Positions 33,595-42,984 of a stretch of DNA of 64,000 nt are shown here, piece by piece. Source of the stretch: Candidatus Paracaedibacteraceae bacterium (GTDB lineage: Bacteria; Pseudomonadota; Alphaproteobacteria; UBA6184); the NCBI GenBank assembly GCA_024236035.1, contig JACKLG010000002.1, forward strand, positions 94,901 to 158,900, given 5' to 3'. The stretch's first letter is position 1. Each line of letters begins with the position of its first letter. The position numbers and the translations under genes were made by a program. Under the pieces are notes generated by a model. It made no database searches. It worked only from the letters and a program-made list of their open reading frames with translations, and had not been told where the DNA came from.

Positions 33595-33924
33595 CTATCT
33601 ATCAGGAGTCCAACTTTCGTAATACTGTAATGCAGTTTGGGGTATGTTTTCAATGGAACTTATTGAATTATGCGAAAATTTTGTACCAGTTGTATTAGGA
33701 TACCATGTTTTTTTAGGAGTGGATGGGATAATGTTAGTTATGAAATGTAGCCAACTATGCCATTCAGCTGATATTTTTGAAGGATCGTACATTCCTTTGT
33801 ATATAACCCAGCGTTTTTCCTTGTCAGAAGTTCTGCGAAAGTAAAACTGGTTGCCATATAAATCTTCACCAGTATGCGTTCCAAAAAATGTGGTAAAAAG
33901 TAATGAGTTTAAGTGATTTAACAT
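33595..33924 (-). CDS. NDUFA12-family complex I accessory protein
   Basis: A 109-residue homologue of the eukaryotic complex I subunit NDUFA12 (B17.2). It has TGEDLYGNQFYFRR, KRWVIYKGMYDPSKISAEW and WHSWLHF, then KTWYPNTTGT, all typical of the family. Such proteins occur in Alphaproteobacteria and in mitochondria, and fit the nuo operon at the start of the window. It is the first gene of the reverse-strand cluster with MlaD-like and DUF2155 proteins. Confidence 0.9.
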   Translation of the reverse strand: MLNHLNSLLFTTFFGTHTGEDLYGNQFYFRRTSDKEKRWVIYKGMYDPSKISAEWHSWLHFITNIIPSTPKKTWYPNTTGTKFSHNSISSIENIPQTALQYYESWTPDR

Positions 33925-33999
33925 TTTTATTTTGTAAAATAGATATTTTTAGTTAAGCTTACGGCACAAGTATTGCAAATTAATTAACAAAGGGAAAGT

Positions 34000-35004
34000 A
34001 TGATTAATTTTTTTGGCCAAATCTGTATAATTATTGCGCTCATAACGTCTTTGATTCAAACACTTGGGGTTGTGCCACACCATCTCGCACGTTTAGGACG
34101 CCCAGCGTGCCAAACCACGGCGTTGTTTACGGTTTGTGCATTTGTTACCTTGTGCGTAGGGTTTTTACTTCATTCTCCAACCTTACTTGTTGTATTAAGT
34201 AATTCTATAGCTTCGGATCCTTGGTATATAAGGTTAAGTGGTGTTTGGAATAATCATGTTTCCTTAATGCTGGTTTGGATGGCTTTTTTTTCATGCTTTA
34301 GCTCTTTGTATGTTATTAGATCTAAAAATAGGAACATTGATCATTTATCTAGACCTGTTATTGGCGTCCAGGGCTTTATTCAAAGTGGTTTTTTGCTCTA
34401 TATGGTTGCTTTCCTGTCGCCCTTTGCAGGAGTTAAGGCGCCAGTTGTATTAGATATTACCCAAGTAAACTTCTCGCTCAATTTACATCACTTGCTAATT
34501 TATGCGGCATATATGCTTATTTCTATTGTATATGCTTTAATTATTGGAATCTTAATTGAAGGAAAAAGAGTGCAGTTGTTGTTAAGAGAAGCATTGCCTT
34601 GGCTCAAGCCTAGTTGGGTTTTGCTTACGGTTGGGGTTGTTTGGGGGGTTTTTCAAGCTTATGCATATGAAGGGAGGCTCACTCTTTATCGAGGAGCAGT
34701 AGAATATGAAGCGTTACTTACCTTAGGGTTAATGACAGTGCTTTTACTATTGTTAAGATATATTGAACAAAGTCGTATCGTCAAAAAACTTGTATTATTG
34801 GTGGGAATACTAGTGTTTTTTCAAGGATTGTTTGGCAGTTTAATTAATCAAAGCGTTAATCCTCTAACCTCTAATTTAAAGGTTTTAGATTTGCCGGAGG
34901 CAAAATTTTTGTTTTTATTTATAGGCCTTGGTGTTACTTTAAGCTTGATGATATATATGGGGCGAGTGATTAGAAGTATACGTAAGAACTTGCAAGATAC
35001 TTAA
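34000..35004 (+). CDS. Half-length CcmF/NrfE-like membrane protein without the tryptophan-rich motif
   Basis: The 334-residue polytopic protein aligns by eye with the N-terminal half of CcmF-type haem lyases: LSGVWNNHVSLMLVW (79-93) corresponds to the family's SGVWGNHEGS region, and NLHHLLIYAAYMLISIVYAL (161-180) to the HPPLLYLGY helix. However, where CcmF has the haem-handling WGGWWFWDPVENA stretch, this protein reads YAYEGRLTLYRGAVEYEA (221-238) and all those tryptophans are missing. The C-terminal half is absent too. It is therefore probably not an active cytochrome c lyase. It overlaps the atpI-like gene by one base. Confidence 0.65.
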   Translation: MINFFGQICIIIALITSLIQTLGVVPHHLARLGRPACQTTALFTVCAFVTLCVGFLLHSPTLLVVLSNSIASDPWYIRLSGVWNNHVSLMLVWMAFFSCFSSLYVIRSKNRNIDHLSRPVIGVQGFIQSGFLLYMVAFLSPFAGVKAPVVLDITQVNFSLNLHHLLIYAAYMLISIVYALIIGILIEGKRVQLLLREALPWLKPSWVLLTVGVVWGVFQAYAYEGRLTLYRGAVEYEALLTLGLMTVLLLLLRYIEQSRIVKKLVLLVGILVFFQGLFGSLINQSVNPLTSNLKVLDLPEAKFLFLFIGLGVTLSLMIYMGRVIRSIRKNLQDT

Positions 35005-35192
35005 TGGATAAATTTACATTTTTGATAGGTGACTTTATTGGTCCTATAGTATTTATGCTTTTTGTTGGATATCAAATAGGAAAGTACTCAGAAAAGATGG
35101 CTTTATCTATTGTTGTATGTGTTTTAATAGGTTTTGTTGTGGCGCTATTAAATGTATGGAAAATAATGAAAAAAATTGGGTCTAAAAAATGA
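35004..35192 (+). CDS. atpI: AtpI/AtpZ-like small membrane protein
   Basis: A 62-residue protein with two transmembrane helices (about 10-27 and 32-52) and a basic C terminus. It stands immediately before atpB, the usual position of atpI, whose product helps c-ring assembly or Mg2+ uptake in studied bacteria. The sequence is short and divergent, so the name rests mainly on position and topology. It overlaps the upstream gene by one base and atpB by four. Confidence 0.7.
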   Translation: MDKFTFLIGDFIGPIVFMLFVGYQIGKYSEKMALSIVVCVLIGFVVALLNVWKIMKKIGSKK

Positions 35193-35923
35193 CTGATCCT
35201 TTGCATCAATTTAAAATACATACTCTCATTGAAGTAAAAATAAAAGATTGGTTAGATATTTCTATTACTAATTCTACAGTCTTTATGTTGCTTACAACAG
35301 TATTAGTTATGCTATTGCTTTATATGGGGGTAAAATCAAATAGTAAGTTAAGAAAACCTTCTAAGCTTGAGACTGTATCAGAATTGGTTTTTAATTTCGT
35401 TGCGGGATTAGTTGAAGAAAATTGTGGTAGCGCGGGGCGAAGATATTTGCCGTTTGTAATGTCTTTCTTTATGTTAATTGCAATGGGCAATTTGTTGGGA
35501 ATGATTCCATATGCTTTTACCTTTACTAGCCATATTATTGTAACATTTGTAATGGCATCTTTAGTATTTGTAGTGATAACTATAATCGGGTTTTTACAGC
35601 ATGGTGTTAGGTATTTAAAGATTTTTCTTCCTGACGGCTCTCCAATATTCTTGGCGCCTATTTTGATCCCAATAGAGCTAATATCGTACTTGTCTCGGCC
35701 TATTAGTTTATCTGTGCGGTTGTTTGCAAATATTATGGCCGGCCATATGGTTTTGAAGATTTTTGCAGGGTTTGTTATAAGCTTAGGGGTGCTTGGTGGC
35801 ATTTTGCCATTAGGTATGACTGTTTTATTAACTTTTTTTGAAGTTTTTGTGGCATTAGTTCAGGCGTATATTTTTTCAATCTTGACTTGTGTCTATTTAA
35901 ACGATGCATTACATTTGCATTAA
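35189..35923 (+). CDS. atpB: F0F1 ATP synthase subunit a
   Basis: Subunit a of the F0 motor (244 residues) supplies the proton half-channels against the c-ring. The essential arginine is in RPISLSVRLFANIMAGHMVL near residue 175, and the C-terminal helix FFEVFVALVQAYIFSILTCV carries the conserved Glu and Gln positions. GNLLGMIPYAFTFTSHI near 98 is also typical. Start overlaps the atpI-like stop. The F1 genes are not in this window, as usual for Alphaproteobacteria, where F0 and F1 operons are separate. Confidence 0.96.
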   Translation: MTDPLHQFKIHTLIEVKIKDWLDISITNSTVFMLLTTVLVMLLLYMGVKSNSKLRKPSKLETVSELVFNFVAGLVEENCGSAGRRYLPFVMSFFMLIAMGNLLGMIPYAFTFTSHIIVTFVMASLVFVVITIIGFLQHGVRYLKIFLPDGSPIFLAPILIPIELISYLSRPISLSVRLFANIMAGHMVLKIFAGFVISLGVLGGILPLGMTVLLTFFEVFVALVQAYIFSILTCVYLNDALHLH

Positions 35924-35956
35924 CTTTTAATTTAATTATAACCAAAGAGGTTCTTT

Positions 35957-36181
35957 ATGGATATTCAAGCAGCAAAAATGATAGGAGCTGGTCTGTGTAT
36001 GATTGCGTTGTTGGGCGTGGGCATAGGCCTTGGTAATATCTTTTCAAGCTTTATTAGTTCCGTTGCTCGGAACCCATCTGCCAGAGATCAGGTTTTTGGT
36101 ATCGGTATGATTGGGTTTGCGGTGACTGAGGCCGTTGCAATTTTTGCTATGGTGATAGCATTTATTATTTTGTTTACCTAA
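35957..36181 (+). CDS. atpE: F0F1 ATP synthase subunit c
   Basis: Subunit c, 74 residues, forms the rotating ring. Two helices flank the polar loop ARNPSARDQ. Helix 1 has the glycine-rich GIGLGNIFSS and helix 2 contains GFAVTEAVAIFAMVIAFIIL with the proton-binding glutamate. Ribosome binding site AAGAGG is eight bases upstream. Gap to atpB is 33 bases and to the b' gene 18 bases. Confidence 0.96.
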   Translation: MDIQAAKMIGAGLCMIALLGVGIGLGNIFSSFISSVARNPSARDQVFGIGMIGFAVTEAVAIFAMVIAFIILFT

Positions 36182-36199
36182 TAAGTTAGATGGATAGTT

Positions 36200-36703
36200 A
36201 TGCCTCAGTTTGATAGTACAACATTTGTTTCCCAGGTTTTTTGGTTGTTGATTTCATGGGGCATACTCTTTATTTATTTGTGGAAATTTCTTATCCCTCG
36301 CATGAATGCAAAGTTAGCTGAGCGTGAAGGAAACGTAAAAAAGATATTAGCAGAGGCTCAGCAGCTAAATGAACAAGCAGAAAAAATGGCCAAGCTGTAT
36401 GATCAAAAATTATACGAGGCAAAACATTCTCAAAAAGAAAAGCTGAAAAAAGTAATTGAATTTATTCAACAAAGTCGTGTTGGATTAGAGTCGAACTTGC
36501 AAACAGAGGCTGATATAGCTTTAAAAAAACTTAGTGCAGAATTGCTTCAGGTTGAGCATAATTTATACAAAGATATTTCTGCTAAGTTAGAAAATTCTAT
36601 TGTCCAGCTGATAGAAAAAAAACTGTCTGTGAAAGTGGAGGGAGATTCCGAGATTGCTCAACTTTTAGAAAAAGAAATTATCAAGGTGACCGCGAATGAT
36701 TAA
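36200..36703 (+). CDS. F0F1 ATP synthase subunit b'
   Basis: A 167-residue peripheral-stalk subunit with one N-terminal transmembrane helix (FVSQVFWLLISWGILFIYLW) and a long charged coiled coil. STTFVSQVFWLLISW and the following FLIPRMNAKLAEREG fit the alphaproteobacterial b' subunit more than b. It is followed by a second stalk gene overlapping by eight bases, so both b' and b are made and form a heterodimer. Confidence 0.9.
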   Translation: MPQFDSTTFVSQVFWLLISWGILFIYLWKFLIPRMNAKLAEREGNVKKILAEAQQLNEQAEKMAKLYDQKLYEAKHSQKEKLKKVIEFIQQSRVGLESNLQTEADIALKKLSAELLQVEHNLYKDISAKLENSIVQLIEKKLSVKVEGDSEIAQLLEKEIIKVTAND

Positions 36704-37172
36704 TACACCAGAATTTTGGGTGGGTATCGCTTTTTTAATTTGTATAGTTATTTTTATTAAAGTGATTCTACCAAAGCTGCAGGTACAGATAGATGCTCAT
36801 CGGCGAAAGATTGAAAGCGATTTTTTTGATGCAGAAAGTATTTTATTGATTGCACAAAAGAAAATTTCTGCATCTAAGGAGCGTTTAGATTCAGTATCTG
36901 AAACTGTTCAAGGAATAGAGAAAGACTTTGAAATAAAAATTAATAACAATTTAAAAGAGTGGGCTGATCGGAAAGAAAAAATCGCTATTAAATATCATCA
37001 GGCAAAAGAGTATAACCTGCATAGTATAAAAAACCATATTAGAAATAGAGTTTACTTTAATGTTGCTGCTGCAGCTTGCAATGTATTGGAAAGATATTCA
37101 AGACAAAAGATAAAAGCTAAAGATCATCAAAAAATTGTTTTAGAATCTTTAAAACATTTTCCTAAAATTTAA
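36696..37172 (+). CDS. atpF: F0F1 ATP synthase subunit b
   Basis: The second peripheral-stalk subunit (158 residues): N-terminal helix PEFWVGIAFLICIVIFIKVI, then a coiled coil of charged residues. The pairing with a b' gene directly upstream and the MINTPEFWVGIAF start identify it as subunit b. It closes the F0 operon (atpI-like, atpB, atpE, b', b). A long gap without further atp genes follows. Confidence 0.9.
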   Translation: MINTPEFWVGIAFLICIVIFIKVILPKLQVQIDAHRRKIESDFFDAESILLIAQKKISASKERLDSVSETVQGIEKDFEIKINNNLKEWADRKEKIAIKYHQAKEYNLHSIKNHIRNRVYFNVAAAACNVLERYSRQKIKAKDHQKIVLESLKHFPKI

Positions 37173-37227
37173 TTAATCTGTGCGATTTTTATCTTTATAA
37201 GAATAATAAATATATTTTGGTGACAAA

Positions 37228-37815
37228 ATGACAGATGTTTCTACAAAAGCTATAAATATCATATTTAATGAAGCAAGAACATATTCCAGATGGTTAAATA
37301 AGCCTGTAGACGATGATTTATTAATCCAAATTTATGATCTAATGAAAATGGGACCTACATCTATGAACTGTTGTCCCGCTAGGTTTGTATTCCTTAAGTC
37401 ACCTGAAAGTAAGGAGCGTTTAAAACCTTGTTTGCTTCCTGGAAATATAGAGAAAACTATGTCTGCGCCAGTGACAGCTATTATTGCCTACGATTTAAAT
37501 TTCTATAAAAAAATGGATGTTCTATGGCCACATGTGGATGCTAATAAAATATTTCAAGAAAAAGAAGATTTAATTTACAAGACAGCTCTTCGTAACAGCA
37601 GCCTGCAGGGCGCGTATTTTATTATGGCTGTTCGTAGTTTAGGTTTGGATTGTGGTCCCATGTCTGGGTTTTCTTCTGAAAAACTAGACAAGGAATTTTT
37701 TCCAGAGGGAACAATTAAATCTAATTTTTTGTGTAATTTAGGGTATGGAGATTCTTCCTCTTTATATCCAAGAGGGCCGAGATTAGACTTTGATAAAGTT
37801 GCTAAAATAATTTAG
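37228..37815 (+). CDS. RutE/HadB-like malonic semialdehyde reductase (nitroreductase family)
   Basis: A 195-residue FMN-dependent nitroreductase-family protein. KMGPTSMNCCPARFVFLKS near residue 45, MSAPVTAIIAYD near 83, NSSLQGAYFIMAVRSLGLDC near 127 and GPMSGFSSEKLDKEFF match the RutE/HadB subgroup annotated as malonic semialdehyde reductase or NADH dehydrogenase-like. No other pyrimidine-degradation gene is nearby, so its actual substrate is open. It appears to stand alone between the F0 operon and rplU. Confidence 0.82.
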   Translation: MTDVSTKAINIIFNEARTYSRWLNKPVDDDLLIQIYDLMKMGPTSMNCCPARFVFLKSPESKERLKPCLLPGNIEKTMSAPVTAIIAYDLNFYKKMDVLWPHVDANKIFQEKEDLIYKTALRNSSLQGAYFIMAVRSLGLDCGPMSGFSSEKLDKEFFPEGTIKSNFLCNLGYGDSSSLYPRGPRLDFDKVAKII

Positions 37816-37945
37816 TGCTAATTTTGCAATACCAGAGTTTTAAACAGCAATAAGGTTTAGTTTAGATTTGCTCTCATTTAGAAGAAATTTATTTAGGCTA
37901 CGGTTTTTGTTCAGGTTTACATAAATTTTTGCCTATATAAAATCC

Positions 37946-37974
37946 TTGACTTTTCCATAGTTAGTGTATATTTT
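37946..37974 (+). promoter_or_regulatory. Probable sigma-70-type promoter for rplU-rpmA
   Basis: TTGACT at 37946-37951 is followed after 17 bp by TATTTT (37969-37974); TATATT at 37967 is an alternative with a 15-bp spacer. The site lies 40 bp upstream of the rplU ATG in an otherwise empty 198-bp spacer. Confidence 0.55.
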
Positions 37975-38013
37975 TCACTTTGTTATATCTATTAATCAAA
38001 TACAGGTTCAATC

Positions 38014-38358
38014 ATGTACGCAGTTGTAAAAACAGGCGGCAAGCAATATAGAGTCACTAAAGATCAAGTGGTTTTAGTTGAAAGGCTTGACGTAGAAAAA
38101 GGGAAAACCGTAGAGATTTCCGACGTACTTATGATCGCTAACAACGGTAAGGTAAAGGTGGGTGAGCCATTTATCAGCGGTGCAAAGGTTACTGCAACTG
38201 TTGTAGATCAAACGCGCGGTGAAAAAATTATTATTTTCAAAAAGCGTCGTCGTCAGAATTCTCGTCGTAAAAATGGTCATCGTCAACATTTGACGGTGTT
38301 AAAGATTAACGATATCGTTGAAAAAGCAGCCAAAACTAAAGCTGCTGCTGAAGCATAA
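38014..38358 (+). CDS. rplU: 50S ribosomal protein L21
   Basis: Ribosomal protein L21, 114 residues including a Lys/Ala-rich C-terminal extension (AAKTKAAAEA) beyond the usual core. MYAVVKTGGKQYRVTKDQVV at the start and KRRRQNSRRKNGHRQ near residue 77 are diagnostic of the family. It binds 23S rRNA in the large subunit. rpmA follows 13 bases downstream, the universal bacterial pair. Confidence 0.97.
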   Translation: MYAVVKTGGKQYRVTKDQVVLVERLDVEKGKTVEISDVLMIANNGKVKVGEPFISGAKVTATVVDQTRGEKIIIFKKRRRQNSRRKNGHRQHLTVLKINDIVEKAAKTKAAAEA

Positions 38359-38371
38359 GGAGTTCTAAGTT

Positions 38372-38629
38372 ATGGCACAGAAGAAAGCAGGCGGTAGTTC
38401 GAAAAACGGACGCGACTCAATTGGACGTCGCTTAGGCGTAAAAAAATATGGTGGAGAAGCTGTATTAGCAGGAAATATTCTGATTCGTCAACGGGGAACC
38501 CAATTTTTTCCTGGTGAGAACGTAGGTATGGGAAAAGATCATACATTGTTTGCTAAGGAAAACGGGCAAGTTAAGTTCCTAACAAAAGCAAAAAATCGCA
38601 CATACGTTTCTGTTATTCCAGGGGCATAA
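38372..38629 (+). CDS. rpmA: 50S ribosomal protein L27
   Basis: Ribosomal protein L27, 85 residues. The N terminus [20 protein letters not shown] reaches towards the peptidyl-transferase centre, followed by LGVKKYGGE and the core [20 protein letters not shown]. No N-terminal cleavage sequence is present, as expected outside Firmicutes. It is followed by an intrinsic terminator and then obgE. Confidence 0.97.
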   Translation: MAQKKAGGSSKNGRDSIGRRLGVKKYGGEAVLAGNILIRQRGTQFFPGENVGMGKDHTLFAKENGQVKFLTKAKNRTYVSVIPGA

Positions 38630-38650
38630 TTAGCCTATACAAAGTTTTAA

Positions 38651-38681
38651 AAAGGGATGTGTAAGAACATCCCTTTTTTTA
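38651..38681 (+). terminator. Intrinsic terminator after rplU-rpmA
   Basis: AAAGGGATGT and ACATCCCTTT form a 10-bp stem with a six-base loop followed by a T run. It separates rpmA from obgE, so obgE may be partly read-through or have a promoter within this short gap. Confidence 0.88.
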
Positions 38682-38684
38682 TAA

Positions 38685-39683
<999 letters not shown>

Positions 39684-39733
39684 CCCTTATTAAATTAATA
39701 CTAATAGCTATACAATAAAAAAATACGGTTATA

Positions 39734-41083
39734 ATGATTAGTAACAATAAAACACACTGGTTTAAGCCAAACTCTGCTTCCCTAAGTTTACTTCCCCTTT
39801 TATTGTTTTTATGCGTCTTTGTAGTATTTGGTATAGGATCTTTCGATGGAAAGCAATTAAGTCTTTCTCCAACGGTTGCGATTATTCCGGCTATATTTTT
39901 AGCATTTTGTTGGGAGCCACGTGCATTTAATAAAAATTTAGATGTATTCATGGCTGGGGTGGGTCACCCTAATATTTTAATAATGTGTTTTGTTTTTCTT
40001 TTGTCTGGTGCCTTTAGTCAAGTTATGGCGTCTATTGGAGGGATAGATGCTACTGTAAATTTTGCATTATACTACATCCCTTCTCAATTTATACTGCCCG
40101 GTATTTTTGTTGTATCTTCCTTTATTAGTTTGGCGATGGGAACATCAATGGGGACGATTGGTGCTGTTACGCCTATTGCAGTAGGTATATGTCATACAGC
40201 GGGTGTGGATTTAACTATTGGAATTGGTGCCGTATTAAGTGGTGCAATGTTTGGTGACAACTTATCAATTATTTCAGACACTACAATCGCGGCTGTACAA
40301 ACTCAAGGTTGTGAAATGAAAGATAAGTTCAAAATGAATTTCTTTATAGCTTTGCCTGCTATGATGTTTTCATTGTTGATATTGTCTACGTATGCGCAAG
40401 ATAATTATGTAAGCCATGTAGGTGACTTTAATATATTAAAGGTATTACCTTATATTATGGTACTATTTTTTTCTCTTGCCGGGATGCATGTATATTTAAT
40501 CTTGATATTAGGTACTCTGATTGGTGGAGCTGTTGGGCTGTTGAGTTCAGATTACACTATGACGCAATACACAATGGAGATTTATAAAGGCTTTACTCTT
40601 ATGGAAGAAATATTGATTCTTTCTATGTTTATTGGTGGGTTAAGTGAACTTATTAAACATCAGGGAGGAATTGCATATTTAATAGGAAAGGTTTTATCTT
40701 TTTCTCATAGGTTTAATCGAAATGGAAAGCCTAATAAAACAATTGGCGAATTATCTATAGCTCTAATGTCTTCTGTTGCTGATATTTGTACGGCGAATAA
40801 TACGATCTCTATTTTGATGGCGGGAGATGCAAGCAGAGATATTGCTAAACGTTATGGAATTACTGCTCCACGTGCGGCAAGTTTGCTGGACATTTTTGCT
40901 TGCGTATTTCAAGGGTTATTGCCGTATAGCGCACAAGTTTTGTTAGCTGCGTCTATAGCTGGGGTAAGCCCTTTAAGTTTAGTAGGAAAAGTACATTATT
41001 GTTATTTTCTTGGTATTTCTACTTTATTTACCGTGTTTTTTAAGGTGAGAGAAAAAGCACATAAAATTAGTAGGCTGGCTTAA
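39734..41083 (+). CDS. NhaC-family Na+/H+ antiporter-like transporter
   Basis: A 449-residue polytopic protein of the NhaC/ion-transporter family. Family-like stretches are SLAMGTSMGTIGAVTPIAVG near residue 138, GAVLSGAMFGDNLSIISDTT near 165-185 and, in the second half, SSVADICTANNTISILMAGD near 345. It probably exchanges Na+ for H+ or, as in some relatives, an amine or dicarboxylate. About eleven hydrophobic helices are visible. A hairpin at 41100-41129 follows. Confidence 0.85.
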   Translation: MISNNKTHWFKPNSASLSLLPLLLFLCVFVVFGIGSFDGKQLSLSPTVAIIPAIFLAFCWEPRAFNKNLDVFMAGVGHPNILIMCFVFLLSGAFSQVMASIGGIDATVNFALYYIPSQFILPGIFVVSSFISLAMGTSMGTIGAVTPIAVGICHTAGVDLTIGIGAVLSGAMFGDNLSIISDTTIAAVQTQGCEMKDKFKMNFFIALPAMMFSLLILSTYAQDNYVSHVGDFNILKVLPYIMVLFFSLAGMHVYLILILGTLIGGAVGLLSSDYTMTQYTMEIYKGFTLMEEILILSMFIGGLSELIKHQGGIAYLIGKVLSFSHRFNRNGKPNKTIGELSIALMSSVADICTANNTISILMAGDASRDIAKRYGITAPRAASLLDIFACVFQGLLPYSAQVLLAASIAGVSPLSLVGKVHYCYFLGISTLFTVFFKVREKAHKISRLA

Positions 41084-41099
41084 AAATACTTTAATAAAT

Positions 41100-41129
41100 C
41101 AATTCTCCATATAAGTATGGGGAGAATTG
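41100..41129. terminator. Hairpin between convergent genes
   Basis: CAATTCTCC pairs with GGAGAATTG across a 12-base loop. It sits between the nhaC-like gene and the convergent WGR gene and could serve as a terminator for either, although the T tract is poor. Confidence 0.45.
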
Positions 41130-41174
41130 GAAAAGCATGGCCTCAAAGTTTTTCAAGTTTTAAGTTTTGGTCGC

Positions 41175-41522
41175 TCAAAAAATAGATTGGTTATATTGAG
41201 AGTGTGTATCGTTTTGGATTGTGTGGAAGTCTGGTATCCACTCCTCTAAGACCACAGCAGGTTCTGCATCAATATGTACAATGCGGTACTTACAGCCCAT
41301 TCGACGATTATAGTTTAATCTTCTTTTTAATATCACATATACGCGCATTTTTGCTTCTTCGACAGTATCGCAAAAAAACAGCTTTGAGGGCCCCCTCATT
41401 CTAAACTGAGTATATTGGATAGTAATGGTCCAAGCACCAAAAAGATTCTTGGTTACCCGAAGACCATAAAAACGATTTATATTTTTTTCTAAGTTTTGGG
41501 CGTGCAATTGGATAGAAAGCAT
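41175..41522 (-). CDS. Small WGR-domain protein
   Basis: A WGR domain makes up most of the protein: NINRFYGLRVTKNLFGAWTI, then TIQYTQFRMRGPSKLFFC and EEAKMRVYVILKRRLNY. WGR domains occur in PARPs and MolR-like proteins and bind nucleic acids; stand-alone forms of about 100 residues are common in Alphaproteobacteria and have no known role. I take the ATG at 41522 (115 residues) because the longer frame would overlap the divergent methyltransferase gene. The 68-bp gap between the two starts must hold both promoters. Confidence 0.75.
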   Translation of the reverse strand: MLSIQLHAQNLEKNINRFYGLRVTKNLFGAWTITIQYTQFRMRGPSKLFFCDTVEEAKMRVYVILKRRLNYNRRMGCKYRIVHIDAEPAVVLEEWIPDFHTIQNDTHSQYNQSIF

Positions 41523-41590
41523 TGTACACCTTATTATTTTCCTATTATTATCAGGCTTACCATAAAAATATACTATTTCTAAGGAAAAAC

Positions 41591-42250
41591 ATGCGAACGA
41601 ACGAAAAAAAATCACTTTCTTTGCAATATATATACGATACAGTTATAAAAGAAGACCCTAAGTTAGTCTGGGTCCGCGACCGCATCCAGGCAGCTGACTG
41701 GCCTATTCATATAGCTCCGGAAGAAGGGAGATTATTGCAGTTGTTGATTAGACTTGGGGGAATCAAAAAAATTGTAGAAGTCGGTACACACGCAGGTTAT
41801 TCCACAATGTGGATGGCAATGGCTCTTCCTACAGAAGGGCATGTTTTTACAATCGAGCGAGACAAAAATCGTATCAGTATGGCTAGAGAGACATTTCTAC
41901 ACTTTGAAGAACACACCTCTAAAATTACCTTACTAGAAGGAAAAGCTTTAGATATTTTAGGAAGTCTTGAAAAAGAGGGCCCGTTTGATATGGTGTTTAT
42001 CGATGCTGATAAATTAAATTACATAAATTATTTAAACTGGGCTGAGAAAAATGTACGAAGTGGGGGGCTGATTATAGGCGATAACACTTTTTTATCAGGG
42101 GCGGTTTACGGAAAGCCTTCTACAGAACGCATTAGCCCTTCGGCCTTAGAGGCAGTAAATGCTTTTAACAAAAGGCTCGGGAATCCTTCTATGTATTGCG
42201 GTGTAATGTTACCCACCAAAGAGGGCTGGACGATGGGAGTTAAGCTATAG
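41591..42250 (+). CDS. SAM-dependent O-methyltransferase (class I, COMT/CCoAMT-like)
   Basis: A 219-residue class I methyltransferase of the O-methyltransferase 3 family. Motif I is KIVEVGTHAGYSTMWMAMAL near residue 62, the acidic post-I residue is in VFTIERDKN, and the metal-binding aspartate is in MVFIDADKLNY near 140 with GGLIIGDNTF later. The substrate is unknown. The start is the ATG at 41591, which has AAGGA nine bases upstream; the longer frame from 41522 is unlikely. Confidence 0.88.
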   Translation: MRTNEKKSLSLQYIYDTVIKEDPKLVWVRDRIQAADWPIHIAPEEGRLLQLLIRLGGIKKIVEVGTHAGYSTMWMAMALPTEGHVFTIERDKNRISMARETFLHFEEHTSKITLLEGKALDILGSLEKEGPFDMVFIDADKLNYINYLNWAEKNVRSGGLIIGDNTFLSGAVYGKPSTERISPSALEAVNAFNKRLGNPSMYCGVMLPTKEGWTMGVKL

Positions 42251-42292
42251 AAATTATATGTTCTTATCCTTTTTCTTGTTTAAGCAGGACCA

Positions 42293-42326
42293 AACTACAA
42301 AGTACTTTTTCAGGTGCTTTGTAGTT
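42293..42326 (+). terminator. Hairpin after the O-methyltransferase gene
   Basis: AACTACAAAGTAC and GTGCTTTGTAGTT form a 13-bp stem with one G-U pair and an eight-base loop. It lies about 40 bases after the stop. There is no downstream T run, so it may be a weak or RNA-stabilising terminator. Confidence 0.5.
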
Positions 42327-42374
42327 CTATAATACAAACTTCGTAGGAAACGTAAATTAAGTAAGGAGACAACA

Positions 42375-42936
42375 TGATGAATTAAGGCGCCATTACCGAT
42401 CGCTGGACATGCAATATCCTAAAAAGAAACGCTCAAGGATTGATTTTTTTGATTATAACTTAGACGCATTAAAGCACCATGGAGATGCAGAAATATTGCT
42501 GGAATATTTAAGAGAATGTTGGGATTGATTGGCGAGCGCGCACCAAGTGACGAGAGAGGAAGCCAGGCATGAAGCTAAGGTTATCCCGGTGTGGAAAGCA
42601 TATCATACGTTAGAAAGTGCAAGCCTTCCAGAAACGGTTAGACGTGGGTGCGAAGAAGCTCAACAGAAACGCTGGCAAATTTCATTTTTGTTGCTGACGA
42701 AAAGTTAAAAAGTGAAAAAAGTAAATTAGAAATTCTAAAAGGCTTAATTGATGATGGAGCCACAACATTAGAAAATGTTTTAAAAAGTCCCCGTTACCCT
42801 GAAGAATTAAAGTAAAAGTTAAAAGAGGGGTTGAGATCAAAAACGGAGTAACCCTTCAGAAGAAATTATAGAAGATGTAGGATTGCTTAGAGAAGAGATA
42901 GAAGTGATTAGAGAGGGGACGTTTAGTAGCAAGTGA
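42375..42936 (+). pseudogene. Decayed gene of unknown family upstream of tlc
   Basis: A good ribosome binding site (AAGGAG) precedes ATGATGAAT-TAA, so the start codon is followed almost at once by a stop. Coding-like stretches continue in changing frames: RHYRSLDMQYPKKKRSRIDF to LLEYLRECWD, then TREEARHEAKVIPVWKAYHT, then LANFIFVADEKLKSEKSKLE to LENVLKSPRYPEELK, then NPSEEIIEDVGLLREEIEVI. At least two frameshifts and two stops break it. The sequence is charged and helical; I cannot name the family. A terminator at 42985 suggests it was once a transcription unit. Confidence 0.6.
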
Positions 42937-42984
42937 TTAAGTAACAACCATAGAATTGCTTTGTAAGGGTAATCATTATTTATT

